A stretch of 64,000 nt of DNA from Methanolobus vulcani (GTDB lineage Archaea; Halobacteriota; Methanosarcinia; Methanosarcinales; Methanosarcinaceae): contig NZ_VIAQ01000002.1 in the NCBI RefSeq assembly GCF_006546655.1, forward strand, positions 1 to 64,000, read 5' to 3'. The notes below the pieces were generated by a model. The model had not been told where the DNA came from. It saw only the letters and a program-made list of their open reading frames with translations, and did no database searches. Positions 40,088 to 48,783 of this stretch are shown piece by piece (positions within the stretch are counted from its first letter, which is position 1; each line of letters begins with the position of its first letter). Both the position numbers and the translations under genes were made by a program.

Positions 40088-40413
40088 ATGTATCACCTCT
40101 TTCTTTGATGCTCTGGATATTTAATTATTGTTGTTGGCTATTATTTCACCATCACGAAGATGTCTTTTGTTCTTCCTGTATCCAACATGTATTTTGTTAG
40201 TAAACATGTTTAACCAATTAACATTAGTTTTTTTATAAGTTCTCATCAATGTTAATCATGTATGCTATAATTAGTTTGATACTGGCCATAATAATTTTAT
40301 ACTACATAAAATAATTGTGTATAATTGCAATATTATTACTTAAAGTAGGGGAGGGTTTTCACACTAGAACTACATAGTGAATTTAAACCCGGTAGCCAAA
40401 GGCAGAATCAAAT
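40088..40413. promoter_or_regulatory. Intergenic divergent promoter region
   Basis: 326 bp between the HIT gene and an exported protein, AT-rich, with no supported ORF. Near-palindromic GTTAGTAAACATGTTTAACC at 40196-40215 is a possible regulatory site. Nothing else is seen. Confidence 0.35.
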
Positions 40414-41697
40414 ATGAGAATAAATACAAAAATACCAATATGTAGCTTGATTGTTTCAATGTTGCTTGTAGGGGTGGCATTTATACCTGGAGTCAGCGCG
40501 GAAGATGTGATATATACGGCATCAGATGAACAAATTATACATGTAGATGACCAAACAACGTTGTATCAGGACTTTGATTTTGCAAAACTCAGCATAAATC
40601 CGAGCTACGCAAACATTCAGATAAAACCTGGCAACACTGATGAAATAACCATAACTGTTACCAACAAAGACAATAAAACGATTACAATTGAACCAAAAGC
40701 TGTATTATCTCCCTATCAGAACAACTTCTTGGATGAAAGCTGGATAAGCATAACACCTGCCAGCAAAGATCTGGAGCCAGATGCCAAACAGGAATTTACT
40801 ATTGAAGTTAACATTCCCGAAGATACTGATATAGGCAACTATGGAACTCAGATAGCATTCACTGATGATGCAATATCGGCATCTTATTCGGTCTATCCTG
40901 AATACATAAATGCCATGTACCTCTACATCGATGTCTGGACTCCTCCCAGAGTAGAGATAGGGAGGTCATACATTTATGATCATGTTGAATCGGGTGAAAC
41001 CTATGATTATGAAATACAGCTCAAGAACATAGGGGACGATGACATTGCCATCGATCCGGAAATGAGTGACGAAATGGGGTATTACGGTTTTTATGGTAAC
41101 ATGGGGTCTGCATTTGAAAGTGATGCTATACATATTACCGCTCCTGCTGTAATAAAAGCAGGGGAGACTGCTGTTGTGAATGTACATTTGGATGTACCTG
41201 ATGATGCAAAAGGTGAATTTTACGGAGATATCGACCTTAATATTGATGATCCCTCTATGAATGAATGGGATGATGAAGTGTCATTGAACTTCGAAGTCTG
41301 GACACAGCCTAGTGAACCATACATTAAGGAATTCACTACCAAAACCAATGACCTGATAACTATTGAGATTTCATCCATCACTCAGAACTATGCTAGATGG
41401 ATGGGTACATACAGCCAGGATGAAAATGAAGAAGCTTCCTTTGATCTGACACTGGCAAATGAATCAGGAAACGTAGAACTCAATCTGGTCAAAACTACAT
41501 ATAGTGGTACTGTCAGTCTTGACTCCTCTAATTATCCTCCATGGGAAATCGATGGAGCCGGAATATATCAGGATTCTATGACATCCTATGTGGAAACATA
41601 TGAAGTACCTGGTGCCATAGGTGAATGGACATTAAACATACTGCCGATGAATGCAGAAGAGTTTGGGTATTCGATTACCATCGGTGATACAGAATAA
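40414..41697 (+). CDS. Exported protein with Ig-like domains
   Basis: A 427-residue secreted protein with a signal peptide (hydrophobic run residues 8-27, cleavage near GVSAED). Two beta-sandwich domains of the NPCBM/COG1470 type follow (about 60-170: IQIKPGNTDEITITVTNKDN, EFTIEVNIPEDTDIGNYG; about 185-290). A C-terminal pre-peptidase-like domain (about 305-427) contains YSGTVSLDSS and EWTLNILPMNA. There is no C-terminal anchor. It is likely part of the cell envelope. A membrane-anchored protein follows 48 bp later, after a hairpin. Confidence 0.7.
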   Translation: MRINTKIPICSLIVSMLLVGVAFIPGVSAEDVIYTASDEQIIHVDDQTTLYQDFDFAKLSINPSYANIQIKPGNTDEITITVTNKDNKTITIEPKAVLSPYQNNFLDESWISITPASKDLEPDAKQEFTIEVNIPEDTDIGNYGTQIAFTDDAISASYSVYPEYINAMYLYIDVWTPPRVEIGRSYIYDHVESGETYDYEIQLKNIGDDDIAIDPEMSDEMGYYGFYGNMGSAFESDAIHITAPAVIKAGETAVVNVHLDVPDDAKGEFYGDIDLNIDDPSMNEWDDEVSLNFEVWTQPSEPYIKEFTTKTNDLITIEISSITQNYARWMGTYSQDENEEASFDLTLANESGNVELNLVKTTYSGTVSLDSSNYPPWEIDGAGIYQDSMTSYVETYEVPGAIGEWTLNILPMNAEEFGYSITIGDTE

Positions 41698-41708
41698 GCA
41701 TTCTTATT

Positions 41709-41724
41709 CGGGCATCTTTGCCCG
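41709..41724 (+). terminator. Rho-independent-like hairpin between the exported proteins
   Basis: CGGGCA/TGCCCG stem with TCTT loop, followed by ATCTTTTTT. It may partly stop transcription before the next gene. Confidence 0.7.
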
Positions 41725-41745
41725 ATCTTTTTTAAGGTGAGATCC

Positions 41746-42330
41746 ATGAAATCTCTCTCAAAAATAATGTTAATCATATTTGTCCTGATATTATTCTTTG
41801 CAGGTATTGTATTCACCAATGGTCTGGAAGACTCCTCCTCTGAGCATGAATTCATATGGACAGGCACACAACCTGCAGATTCTGACAGGATCGAAGCAAG
41901 CATTGATCAGCAAATTAGCCCTTACCCTGGTATAGAATATGATAGTATAACACTCAGTGCTTCAAAGGAAAATGACAAGCTCCATATACATGCAACTGCT
42001 TCCTCATATGATTCCATATATACCGACAGGTATGATTTCATATACAGGAACAGCGAATTGACACGTGTAGGATATATTCTTGAAGCAATTCCTGTATCTA
42101 TACGTTCCGAAGCTATAGCTATAGCTATGCAGGATGAAGAAGTTATGCAATCTCTTGGATCCGGTAACAATGTGAACACGGCTCCATCTGTAAAACAGAT
42201 ATTGCCTGATACCTCTGAGAACTTTTATACCGGTAAAACTTTGATTAGTGTAACATGGCTGGATAATTCTATATCCGCATTGATTGATATGGATAGCAGG
42301 GAAGTTGTTCAGGTATGGACTGGCCAATAA
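41746..42330 (+). CDS. Membrane-anchored or exported protein of unknown function
   Basis: A 194-residue protein with an N-terminal membrane helix or signal anchor (about residues 5-24, IMLIIFVLILFFAGIVFTNG) and a polar beta-rich exterior part. I do not recognise the family. ATG 41746 with AAGGTGA 5 nt upstream is preferred to GTG 41737. It follows the Ig-like exported protein, and a functional link is possible. Confidence 0.65.
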   Translation: MKSLSKIMLIIFVLILFFAGIVFTNGLEDSSSEHEFIWTGTQPADSDRIEASIDQQISPYPGIEYDSITLSASKENDKLHIHATASSYDSIYTDRYDFIYRNSELTRVGYILEAIPVSIRSEAIAIAMQDEEVMQSLGSGNNVNTAPSVKQILPDTSENFYTGKTLISVTWLDNSISALIDMDSREVVQVWTGQ

Positions 42331-42532
42331 GAGGAAGCGCTGATATGAAAGGAAATGACTGTTAAGGGTCTTTCGAAAATTTTAGTAGCAAAAGTTGTTA
42401 TCTCTTTTTTGTTTGATGTGCATATAATCACGACAATTCAAAATCCATGGGTACTATAACACCTTTTCTTTTTGAAGTTAACATGTGAGTGAGAACTCTT
42501 TTAACAAATAAGCAATAACAATCCCTGTCATA

Positions 42533-43300
42533 ATGAAAAAATCAGATGCAAAAAGGGAACACATAGTCTGCAACATCCAAACAGATACCGAAGGCATTCT
42601 TATTGAAAGACCAAATCGTTTCCTGGCCATTGTCGAGATCGATGTGAACGGAAGCAAAAGTCAGGAAAAGGTACATGTCCACGACCCCGGCAGGCTCATA
42701 GACATACTGTATCCTGGAAACTGTGTGCTGCTTCGAAAAGCCAGCAATCCGAAAAGAAAAACAGGCTGGGATATGATAGCTGGAAGGATCGGAGAGGAAT
42801 GGATACTTATCAATTCGGCATTCCACAGGCAGATATCTCAGTGGATACTGGAAAACCGGATTATTGACAAATTTAGAAATATTGATAATATCATTCCTGA
42901 GCAGAGATTTGGTGACAGCAGGCTGGATTTTCTTCTGGAAGAAGACAGGAAAAAGACATGGGTTGAGGTTAAAGGCTGCACGCTGGCGGAGAATAATGTC
43001 GCTGTCTTTCCGGATGCTCCTACAACCCGTGGAAAACGTCATCTTGAGGAACTCATACGTGCTGTGGATGAAGGAAATGATGCAGCTATTATCATACTGG
43101 TATTCAGATCGGATGCAAAGTGTTTTGCTCCTAACCGGAAGATTGACATTGATTTTACAGAAACGATGATCAAAGCTGTAGAAAAAGGCGTAATGATCTT
43201 CCCATTGCAATTCATTTTTGAGAACAACAATATTTACTATCTATCACAAATTCCGCTTTGCCTGGAGAAAACAGGACTGATTGCAGGACTGGTTGAATGA
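42533..43300 (+). CDS. sfsA: SfsA family protein
   Basis: A 255-residue homologue of sugar fermentation stimulation protein A, a nuclease-like fold with a DNA-binding OB domain. Motifs are RPNRFLAIVEIDV, VHVHDPGRLIDILYPG, FGDSRLDFLLEE, KTWVEVKGCTL and FPDAPTTRGKRHLEEL. Its role in archaea is unknown. It overlaps the following symporter gene by 4 nt (ATGA), so they form one operon. No ribosome-binding site is visible for the ATG. Confidence 0.9.
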   Translation: MKKSDAKREHIVCNIQTDTEGILIERPNRFLAIVEIDVNGSKSQEKVHVHDPGRLIDILYPGNCVLLRKASNPKRKTGWDMIAGRIGEEWILINSAFHRQISQWILENRIIDKFRNIDNIIPEQRFGDSRLDFLLEEDRKKTWVEVKGCTLAENNVAVFPDAPTTRGKRHLEELIRAVDEGNDAAIIILVFRSDAKCFAPNRKIDIDFTETMIKAVEKGVMIFPLQFIFENNNIYYLSQIPLCLEKTGLIAGLVE

Positions 43301-44694
43301 GTTTTGTGGATCATTTGTTATCAATAGTGGATTCTTCTAATCTTTTATTCTATCTCAAAGTAATTGATAACTTCATATGGGGTCCACCTTTATTGATATT
43401 GCTCGTAGGTACGGGTGTTTTTTTCACTTTCAGCCTCGGTTTTATCCAGATAAAACGCCTTCCTCTTGCTTTAAGATATGTATTTGGTTCACAGAGTATG
43501 GAAAAAGGGGTAAAAGGTGATGTATCCAGTTTCGGAGCCCTTACTCTTGCACTGGCTGCAACTATAGGCACAGGAAACATAGTGGGTGTCGCTACAGCCA
43601 TAAAAATTGGTGGGCCGGGAGCACTGTTCTGGATGTGGATAGCTGCCTTTTTTGGAATGGCAACAAAATATGCAGAGTGCACTCTGGCTGTGAAATACAG
43701 GACATTCGATGAGAATGGAGAAGCTGCCGGTGGTCCCATGTACTATATTAAGAATGGTCTTGCAGACCGGTCGTACAGCGGTATCCTCTCAAAAGCCTTT
43801 GCATGCTTTGGAATATTCGTAGGGTGCATGGGTATCGGAACCTTCACACAGGTCAACGCCATTGTGGATTCGGTTAAGATCACATTCGGAATACCTTCCA
43901 TGCAAACAGCCATTGTGGTTTCGACACTGGTCTTCCTTGTGACCATAGGGGGGATAAAAAGCATCGTCAGAGTCGCACAATTTATCGTTCCCTTCATGGC
44001 GATCACCTATGTGCTCAGTTCAGTTATCATAATAGCACTCAACATCGCATCTCTGCCCTCTGTGCTCTCCCTTGTAATTCAGTCAGCATTCAGTAGAACG
44101 GCAGCAGCCGGAGGATTTCTTGGAGCTTCCATTATGATGGCAATGCAATTTGGCGTTTCCAGAGGAGTATTTTCAAACGAAGCAGGTCTTGGCAGTGCAC
44201 CAATAGCAGCAGCAGCAGCAAAAGTAAAAAGCCCTGCAAAACAGGGACTTATTTCCATGACCGGTACGTTCTTTGATACGATAATCATATGCACAATGAC
44301 TGGAATTGTCCTGATAATGACAGACTCATGGAAGGGTGAACTTGCAGGTGCATACATGACCAGCCAGGCCTTTTCCAGTGTGCTGAGTATTGGCAGCTAT
44401 GTGGTTGGTATTGGTTTGATGTTCTTTGCATTCACGACAATTCTGGGATGGAACTATTATGCTGAAAGATGCACTGAATTCCTGTTTGGAGTAAAGGCGA
44501 TATTCCCGTTCAGAATAATCTATGTAGTGTTGGTTTTCATTGGTGCTTTTCTTACACTGGACGCTATCTGGATACTGGCAGATATTTTCAATGGGCTCAT
44601 GGCCATTCCAAATCTCATAGCACTTGCTGCACTCAGGAAAGTAGTGATATCAGAAACAAAGGAATATTTCAATTCGCTTGAATCTGAAAAATGA
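43297..44694 (+). CDS. Sodium:alanine/glycine symporter (AGCS family)
   Basis: A 465-residue transporter with about 11 membrane helices, importing alanine or glycine with Na+. Motifs are LALAATIGTGNIVGVATAI, GALFWMWIAAFFGMATKYAE, GGPMYYI and GVSRGVFSNEAGLGSAPIAA. It is translated with sfsA through an ATGA overlap, an unusual pairing. A stem-loop covers its end and separates it from the convergent radical SAM gene. Confidence 0.92.
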   Translation: MSFVDHLLSIVDSSNLLFYLKVIDNFIWGPPLLILLVGTGVFFTFSLGFIQIKRLPLALRYVFGSQSMEKGVKGDVSSFGALTLALAATIGTGNIVGVATAIKIGGPGALFWMWIAAFFGMATKYAECTLAVKYRTFDENGEAAGGPMYYIKNGLADRSYSGILSKAFACFGIFVGCMGIGTFTQVNAIVDSVKITFGIPSMQTAIVVSTLVFLVTIGGIKSIVRVAQFIVPFMAITYVLSSVIIIALNIASLPSVLSLVIQSAFSRTAAAGGFLGASIMMAMQFGVSRGVFSNEAGLGSAPIAAAAAKVKSPAKQGLISMTGTFFDTIIICTMTGIVLIMTDSWKGELAGAYMTSQAFSSVLSIGSYVVGIGLMFFAFTTILGWNYYAERCTEFLFGVKAIFPFRIIYVVLVFIGAFLTLDAIWILADIFNGLMAIPNLIALAALRKVVISETKEYFNSLESEK

Positions 44695-44710
44695 TAGGCA
44701 TTGTGCCTAT
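44694..44710. terminator. Hairpin between the convergent symporter and radical SAM genes
   Basis: Perfect 7-bp stem ATAGGCA/TGCCTAT with a TTG loop in the 41-bp gap. Confidence 0.6.
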
Positions 44711-44735
44711 CTGTCTGGTCTGTATGTTGATATCA

Positions 44736-46115
44736 TTAACTGGGATCTACCAGCCAGCAGTGACAATTTGCCTGGAATATATTCCTTCTTGTAAAATTAG
44801 CCGCAATGCAGCTCCCCCTGCAAACAGGAAGCCACTGGCACCTGCTACATTTACCTTTCATGTCCGAGGCTTTCAGGCTCCTGAAGTAATTCAGGAATCG
44901 TGAGTTATCCCATATCCACCGGAAAGACCTGTCTTTCACATTCTCAACATCTGCTCCTTCAAAATAGTTGCATGGAAGCACATCGCCCTTTGAAGTGACC
45001 GTACAGTATCCGATGGCGCCATCACACCCGATTCTTGTATCAGTATTTGCTTCAATCTCCTGTTCTGGAGTTGGTCGGAATGTACATTCAAATTCCATTG
45101 GTGCAATTTCAGGACCATCTGATTCTCTTTTACTGAGAAGGAATTCAGTCAGTTCTCGCATTCTTGCAGGTTTTACTTCCAGGTCAAAAGCACCTGTTCC
45201 ACGTCCTGAAGGAACGAAAGGCAATATTCTGAACGTCTGCACTCTCAGTTCTTTTCCCAGTTCATAAAGTTCAGGAATATTATCAATATTCATTGTGGTT
45301 ACTGCCGCCGCAAGTGTGACAGGAACACCGGCTTTAATCAGCAATTTAATTCCATTTACTGTCTTTTCCCATGAACCTGATAATTGGCGGAAATCATCAT
45401 GAATGGCAGAGACACTTGAATCAAGACTCACCTGTGCCCTTGCTCCAATATTCGCGAGCTTCTCAGCAGCAGTTTCATCTATCAGTGTTCCGTTGGTGGC
45501 TACCTGTATCATTATGTTTTTGGAAGCAGCATATTCAGCTATATCAAAAAAATCCTTTCTGATCATGGGTTCGCCGCCGCTTAGTATCAGTTGTGCAACT
45601 CCAAACTCTGCAAACTCATCGATAAGCCTGCAACAATCTTCAAAAGGTAGTTCATCGTTGCATTCCTCTCCGGCACTTACAACGCAATGTCTGCATCTGA
45701 GATTGCATTTGGATGTAAGATCCCAGAGCACACCGGCAGGAGCAGGTACATTCCAGTAGTTCATCCTGTCATTACGCCACCACAAAAGTCCGCGACCTGT
45801 TAGGTCATCCAGTATCGGTCTGCTTTTATCCATCACAGTGTCTCGGTCTGAATGAAAAGATGTACTCAATTGTGCGATAATCTCATCGAGTGTCCGGTAA
45901 CCATCACACATTTTCAGAAGCCAGTAGGCTGCTTCATTGAGTTCCTGAACTTCAGAGCTAAGCGGGTCTTCTGTAATCCATATATCATTTTCCTTACTTA
46001 TCCTGAAAGGAAAATAAGGGACAGCAGATTCTGCCGGAAGATTGTTGCTACAGTTAATTCCGGTATCTACATTACATGTATCTGCTGTCAATATGCCAGA
46101 CTGCTTTTCTATCAC
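44736..46115 (-). CDS. Radical SAM/SPASM peptide maturase with N-terminal PqqD-like domain
   Basis: A 459-residue enzyme. Residues ~38-115 form a PqqD-like winged helix (SEVQELNEAAYWLLKMCDGY, RTLDEIIAQLSTSF), the usual peptide-recognition element. The radical SAM core starts at 130 with CNLRCRHC (Cys 137, 141, 144) and LSGGEPMIRKDF. The C-terminal SPASM domain has Cys in GCDGAIGYC and VLPCNYFEG, then CSRCQWLPVCRGSC, enough for two auxiliary Fe-S clusters. It likely cross-links a peptide. Its GTG start overlaps the M4 peptidase stop (GTGA). Similar architecture occurs in heme-synthesis AhbC/NirJ enzymes, but the peptide-recognition domain and neighbours favour peptide modification. Confidence 0.85.
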   Translation of the reverse strand: MIEKQSGILTADTCNVDTGINCSNNLPAESAVPYFPFRISKENDIWITEDPLSSEVQELNEAAYWLLKMCDGYRTLDEIIAQLSTSFHSDRDTVMDKSRPILDDLTGRGLLWWRNDRMNYWNVPAPAGVLWDLTSKCNLRCRHCVVSAGEECNDELPFEDCCRLIDEFAEFGVAQLILSGGEPMIRKDFFDIAEYAASKNIMIQVATNGTLIDETAAEKLANIGARAQVSLDSSVSAIHDDFRQLSGSWEKTVNGIKLLIKAGVPVTLAAAVTTMNIDNIPELYELGKELRVQTFRILPFVPSGRGTGAFDLEVKPARMRELTEFLLSKRESDGPEIAPMEFECTFRPTPEQEIEANTDTRIGCDGAIGYCTVTSKGDVLPCNYFEGADVENVKDRSFRWIWDNSRFLNYFRSLKASDMKGKCSRCQWLPVCRGSCIAANFTRRNIFQANCHCWLVDPS

Positions 46116-48223
46116 TTGACTTCCCCGAGCATCACAAGTGTCTTCTTTCTCCAGTCATGTATCCTGGTTTCTGAGATTCCAAGGGTCTTTGAAAGCTCTG
46201 TTATCTTCTTTGCATCCTCTGTTGCTTTCAGGAAGTCTCCGAGTGTTGAAATTGATCTTCCCTTAAACAGGGTTGCAGTTTCCGGTCCGATGCCTACTAT
46301 GTCTATAATGTCAGTTTTCAGTGTAATTACCGGATTCTTGACACGTATGTATGGATCATAAGGCAATGGGTCCGGTCCTGGCAGACACGAAAGTCCCGGA
46401 GATGGTGGACAGGCTATGTATGGTGAAGGTGGACAAACTATCATTGGTGATGGAGGGCATACAAAGTCCGGTGCAGGCGGGCAGATGTAAGGTGCTGGTG
46501 GGCATACAAAGCCTGGTGCAGGTGGACATAGCACGTGTGGTGATGGTGGACAGATCATTGGTGCTATCCAGCATGTGAACGGGCATGTAACGGCTGTACC
46601 GATTCCCACAGCAGCAAATGCATTTATTATGCTTGCTCTCCAGCGAGAGTAATGCGGATTGGTCGAGTAGAGATCATCAAGTGAATCCAGTACCGCATCT
46701 CTCATGTCGCTGAAATCTGAACTTGAGACCAGATGTGTTGTCAGTGCCTGGTAATAGAGAAGTCCAAGTACATCGCGGCCAAGTCCTTCACATATCCTGA
46801 TCCCTCTGTGTGTACCACCGGTTGCTATCAGGTAAGCGGCTTTATTCATGATTCCACTGTTGATGTGGACTCCGCCGTTGTCTGAATAACCGGTGTATTG
46901 GTCAGTTGTGTGGTCTGGCTGGTGACCTGCTATGCAACTGTCAATTGGGTTTGCAGGGTCGTATTGTCCACCGTTGGTCGGGTCTTCCATATTACGTAGA
47001 GCTGGTGCTGTTGTGGGCAGCCAGGGTTCTTCGCCAATGAGCCAGTTTCCGGATATCAAAGCACCGAAAACATCTGACATGGATTCGTTAAGTGCACCTG
47101 ATTCGTTGCTATAGACAAGTCCGGCAGTATATTCGGTAACTGCATGTGTCCATTCGTGTGCGATTATATCCAGTGCACAGAGTGAATTGTATCTTGATCC
47201 GTCACCGTTTCCTATTTTGACATAACTTCCGTTCCATGTAGCATTATTCCAGCCGCTTCCGCAGTTGGCATAAATATGCATATCGGCTCCGGCATCATCG
47301 TAACTGTCACGTCCATGGACTGTGAAGTAGTAGTCGTATACCATTCTTGTATAGAGATGACAATCAACGTCAGGCCCCTGTCCGGAAGCAGACCAGTTAT
47401 TATTATTGTCTTCCGAAACAGGAGCAGGAGGATAGCTGCCGTTGGCATCATGGGTGATTACTCTTGCAGAACTAGGTACCCATTGGTCTTCAAGCAGGTA
47501 TTTGGCTGTGCCGTGATCGTGTAGTGTGTTTATTGTGACGGAACCTGCATACGTTCCAATTCCTGAACCTGTGGTCCTTGTATGTCCCTGCTCATTGTTA
47601 TATTTCCAGACAACTTTTCCGGTAAGTGCATCTACAAAATACTCCCATTTGGCAGGTGTGTCTTCTCCGGCAAGGTCCTTATCAATTCCATTAACTGAAA
47701 CATGCCACACTAGATGTGGTTCTTTCACAAACTGTGACAGGATCATAAGAGTGGGTTCAGCATGCAGTTTTCCTTTGGAATTGTTCTTATCATCTTTAAG
47801 AACGGTTTTCAATGCTTCTTCTCCTGTGATCTTTGCCTTGTCCGGCAGATCAATTTCAGGAGTCAGCTTTCCAGTTGTTCCTTTTATGTTGTCCTCTGCA
47901 TCAATATGGACTATTATTTCGCTACCAAAAACAGGCAAATCCTTGTACACCTGCTGCATGCGCACATGTCTGGAACCGATACGATCAGTATCTATCCTTT
48001 TTACAAGCATTTCTTTGTTGACAGAATTTAGCAGATAAAGGTCTTTATTGACTTCCATAAACTCTATGGCAGCTCTTCCGGGATCCTTTTGCTCAGATTT
48101 TGCAAGCAAACCTTTGAGTCTAAGTGGGATACCAGTACGTTCATCCCATTTGACATCTACATTAACATCAACAGTTCTTAGCTTATCGAGTATATCTTTT
48201 TGTTTTCTGACAGGTTCATACAT
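46112..48223 (-). CDS. M4 (thermolysin-type) metallopeptidase with Cys-Pro-Pro repeats and C-terminal DUF4332
   Basis: A 703-residue peptidase. The propeptide has FTP-like (about 45-95) and PepSY-like (125-210) parts. The catalytic domain has HEWTH (356-360), the third ligand Glu380 and the second histidine in DNGGVHINSGIMNKAAYL. Residues 558-609 hold seven CPP(S/A)P repeats of about 8 residues. The last ~65 residues are a DUF4332 helix-hairpin-helix (IDIVGIGPETATLFKGRSI). There is no signal peptide, and a TAG just upstream rules out an N-terminal extension, unusual for M4. GGGGAG precedes the ATG. It is probably co-transcribed with the small peptide upstream and the radical SAM gene downstream. 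Confidence 0.85.
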   Translation of the reverse strand: MYEPVRKQKDILDKLRTVDVNVDVKWDERTGIPLRLKGLLAKSEQKDPGRAAIEFMEVNKDLYLLNSVNKEMLVKRIDTDRIGSRHVRMQQVYKDLPVFGSEIIVHIDAEDNIKGTTGKLTPEIDLPDKAKITGEEALKTVLKDDKNNSKGKLHAEPTLMILSQFVKEPHLVWHVSVNGIDKDLAGEDTPAKWEYFVDALTGKVVWKYNNEQGHTRTTGSGIGTYAGSVTINTLHDHGTAKYLLEDQWVPSSARVITHDANGSYPPAPVSEDNNNNWSASGQGPDVDCHLYTRMVYDYYFTVHGRDSYDDAGADMHIYANCGSGWNNATWNGSYVKIGNGDGSRYNSLCALDIIAHEWTHAVTEYTAGLVYSNESGALNESMSDVFGALISGNWLIGEEPWLPTTAPALRNMEDPTNGGQYDPANPIDSCIAGHQPDHTTDQYTGYSDNGGVHINSGIMNKAAYLIATGGTHRGIRICEGLGRDVLGLLYYQALTTHLVSSSDFSDMRDAVLDSLDDLYSTNPHYSRWRASIINAFAAVGIGTAVTCPFTCWIAPMICPPSPHVLCPPAPGFVCPPAPYICPPAPDFVCPPSPMIVCPPSPYIACPPSPGLSCLPGPDPLPYDPYIRVKNPVITLKTDIIDIVGIGPETATLFKGRSISTLGDFLKATEDAKKITELSKTLGISETRIHDWRKKTLVMLGEVK
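46397..46552 (-). repeat. Array of seven Cys-Pro-Pro octapeptide repeats in the M4 peptidase
   Basis: Seven units of CPP(S/A)P plus 2-3 residues (codons 558-609), followed by a degenerate CLPGP unit. It forms a proline-rich linker with one thiol every eight residues between the catalytic domain and DUF4332. Confidence 0.9.
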
Positions 48224-48273
48224 TCCCTATCTCCCCTTGATGGTTTTCACTATACTGAATTGAACATTAGGTC

Positions 48274-48355
48274 AGAGCAAATGAAAAGATCGCAGACCTC
48301 CCTTGGGCACCCCTGCCCGGCCAGATATAGGACCTTCCCTATTTCTTATTGCTCT
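48274..48355 (-). ncRNA. Candidate structured RNA in the leader of the M4 gene
   Basis: On the minus strand the element closes with AGAGCAA/TTGCTCT (48349-48355 with 48274-48280). It contains three internal helices: TAGG/CCTA, GGCC/GGTC (using a G-U pair that exists only on the minus strand), and GGGCA/TGCCC with a 4-nt loop. It lies 51 nt before the M4 ATG, after the small-peptide gene. It could be a leader switch, a processing site or an attenuator. No known class is recognised. Confidence 0.4.
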
Positions 48356-48441
48356 AATTATAATTTCAAACTAATAATCTATAAAGTTTGCTCTGAAATT
48401 CAGTGCAATATATTAAAATAAGTAAAAATAAGTAAAATCAA

Positions 48442-48636
48442 TTAATCTTTCTTCTCAGATTTTTTCTTCTTTTCTTCAATGGTAGTATTATCACACCACG
48501 CATCAACTTCAAGGTCGGCTGCACTTTTTTTATCGTCATCGGAGTCCGGTACAGTACACCATGTATCGATCTGTTCATCAAAACCTGGCATTTCAATATC
48601 TTCAACTTCTTTCTTTTTGGCATTCTTTTTGTCCAT
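48442..48636 (-). CDS. Small acidic/basic peptide with two (I/V)D(T/A)WC motifs; candidate RiPP precursor
   Basis: A 64-residue peptide. The two halves repeat a motif: IDTWCTVPDSDDD (Cys27) and VDAWCDNTTIEE (Cys48), between a basic N-terminus (MDKKNAKKKEVED) and a lysine-rich C-terminus. The only two Cys and two Trp are in the motifs. GGAG lies 8 nt before the ATG. Downstream on the same strand come the structured leader, an M4 peptidase and a radical SAM/SPASM enzyme, so it is a good candidate substrate of that enzyme. The CTVPD spacing (C-x3-D) recalls ranthipeptide cores. Confidence 0.6.
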   Translation of the reverse strand: MDKKNAKKKEVEDIEMPGFDEQIDTWCTVPDSDDDKKSAADLEVDAWCDNTTIEEKKKKSEKKD

Positions 48637-48759
48637 TATAACTCTCCTGTTTTGGTTTTATGTACTCTGCATTCAAAGCAGGTATTTACCATGTAATCGT
48701 GAAATATAAGTCAGGTCTGTTACATGTGTAACAGATCACTGTTTTCTTTAGTTGAACTA

Positions 48760-48779
48760 CTCCTCCCTCACGGAAGGAG
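48760..48779 (-). ncRNA. Right-end hairpin of the IS element, likely part of a TnpB guide (omega) RNA
   Basis: CTCCTTCC-GTGA-GGGAGGAG 8-bp stem just past the tnpB stop. TnpB guide RNAs are made from this region in related elements, with the guide running outward past 48750. Confidence 0.45.
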
Positions 48780-48783
48780 ATTC

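Noticed and set aside
48302-48316. Minus-strand GCAGGGGTGCCCAAG, which looks like the 5' end of an archaeal tRNA-Leu
   Set aside because: No matching acceptor-stem 3' half, anticodon arm or T arm follows; the bases are used in the local hairpin instead.
48438-48623. Overlapping 61-codon frame next to the two-WC peptide
   Set aside because: Basic, repeat-free product in another frame of the same DNA; the 48442-48636 frame has the ribosome-binding site and the repeated motif.
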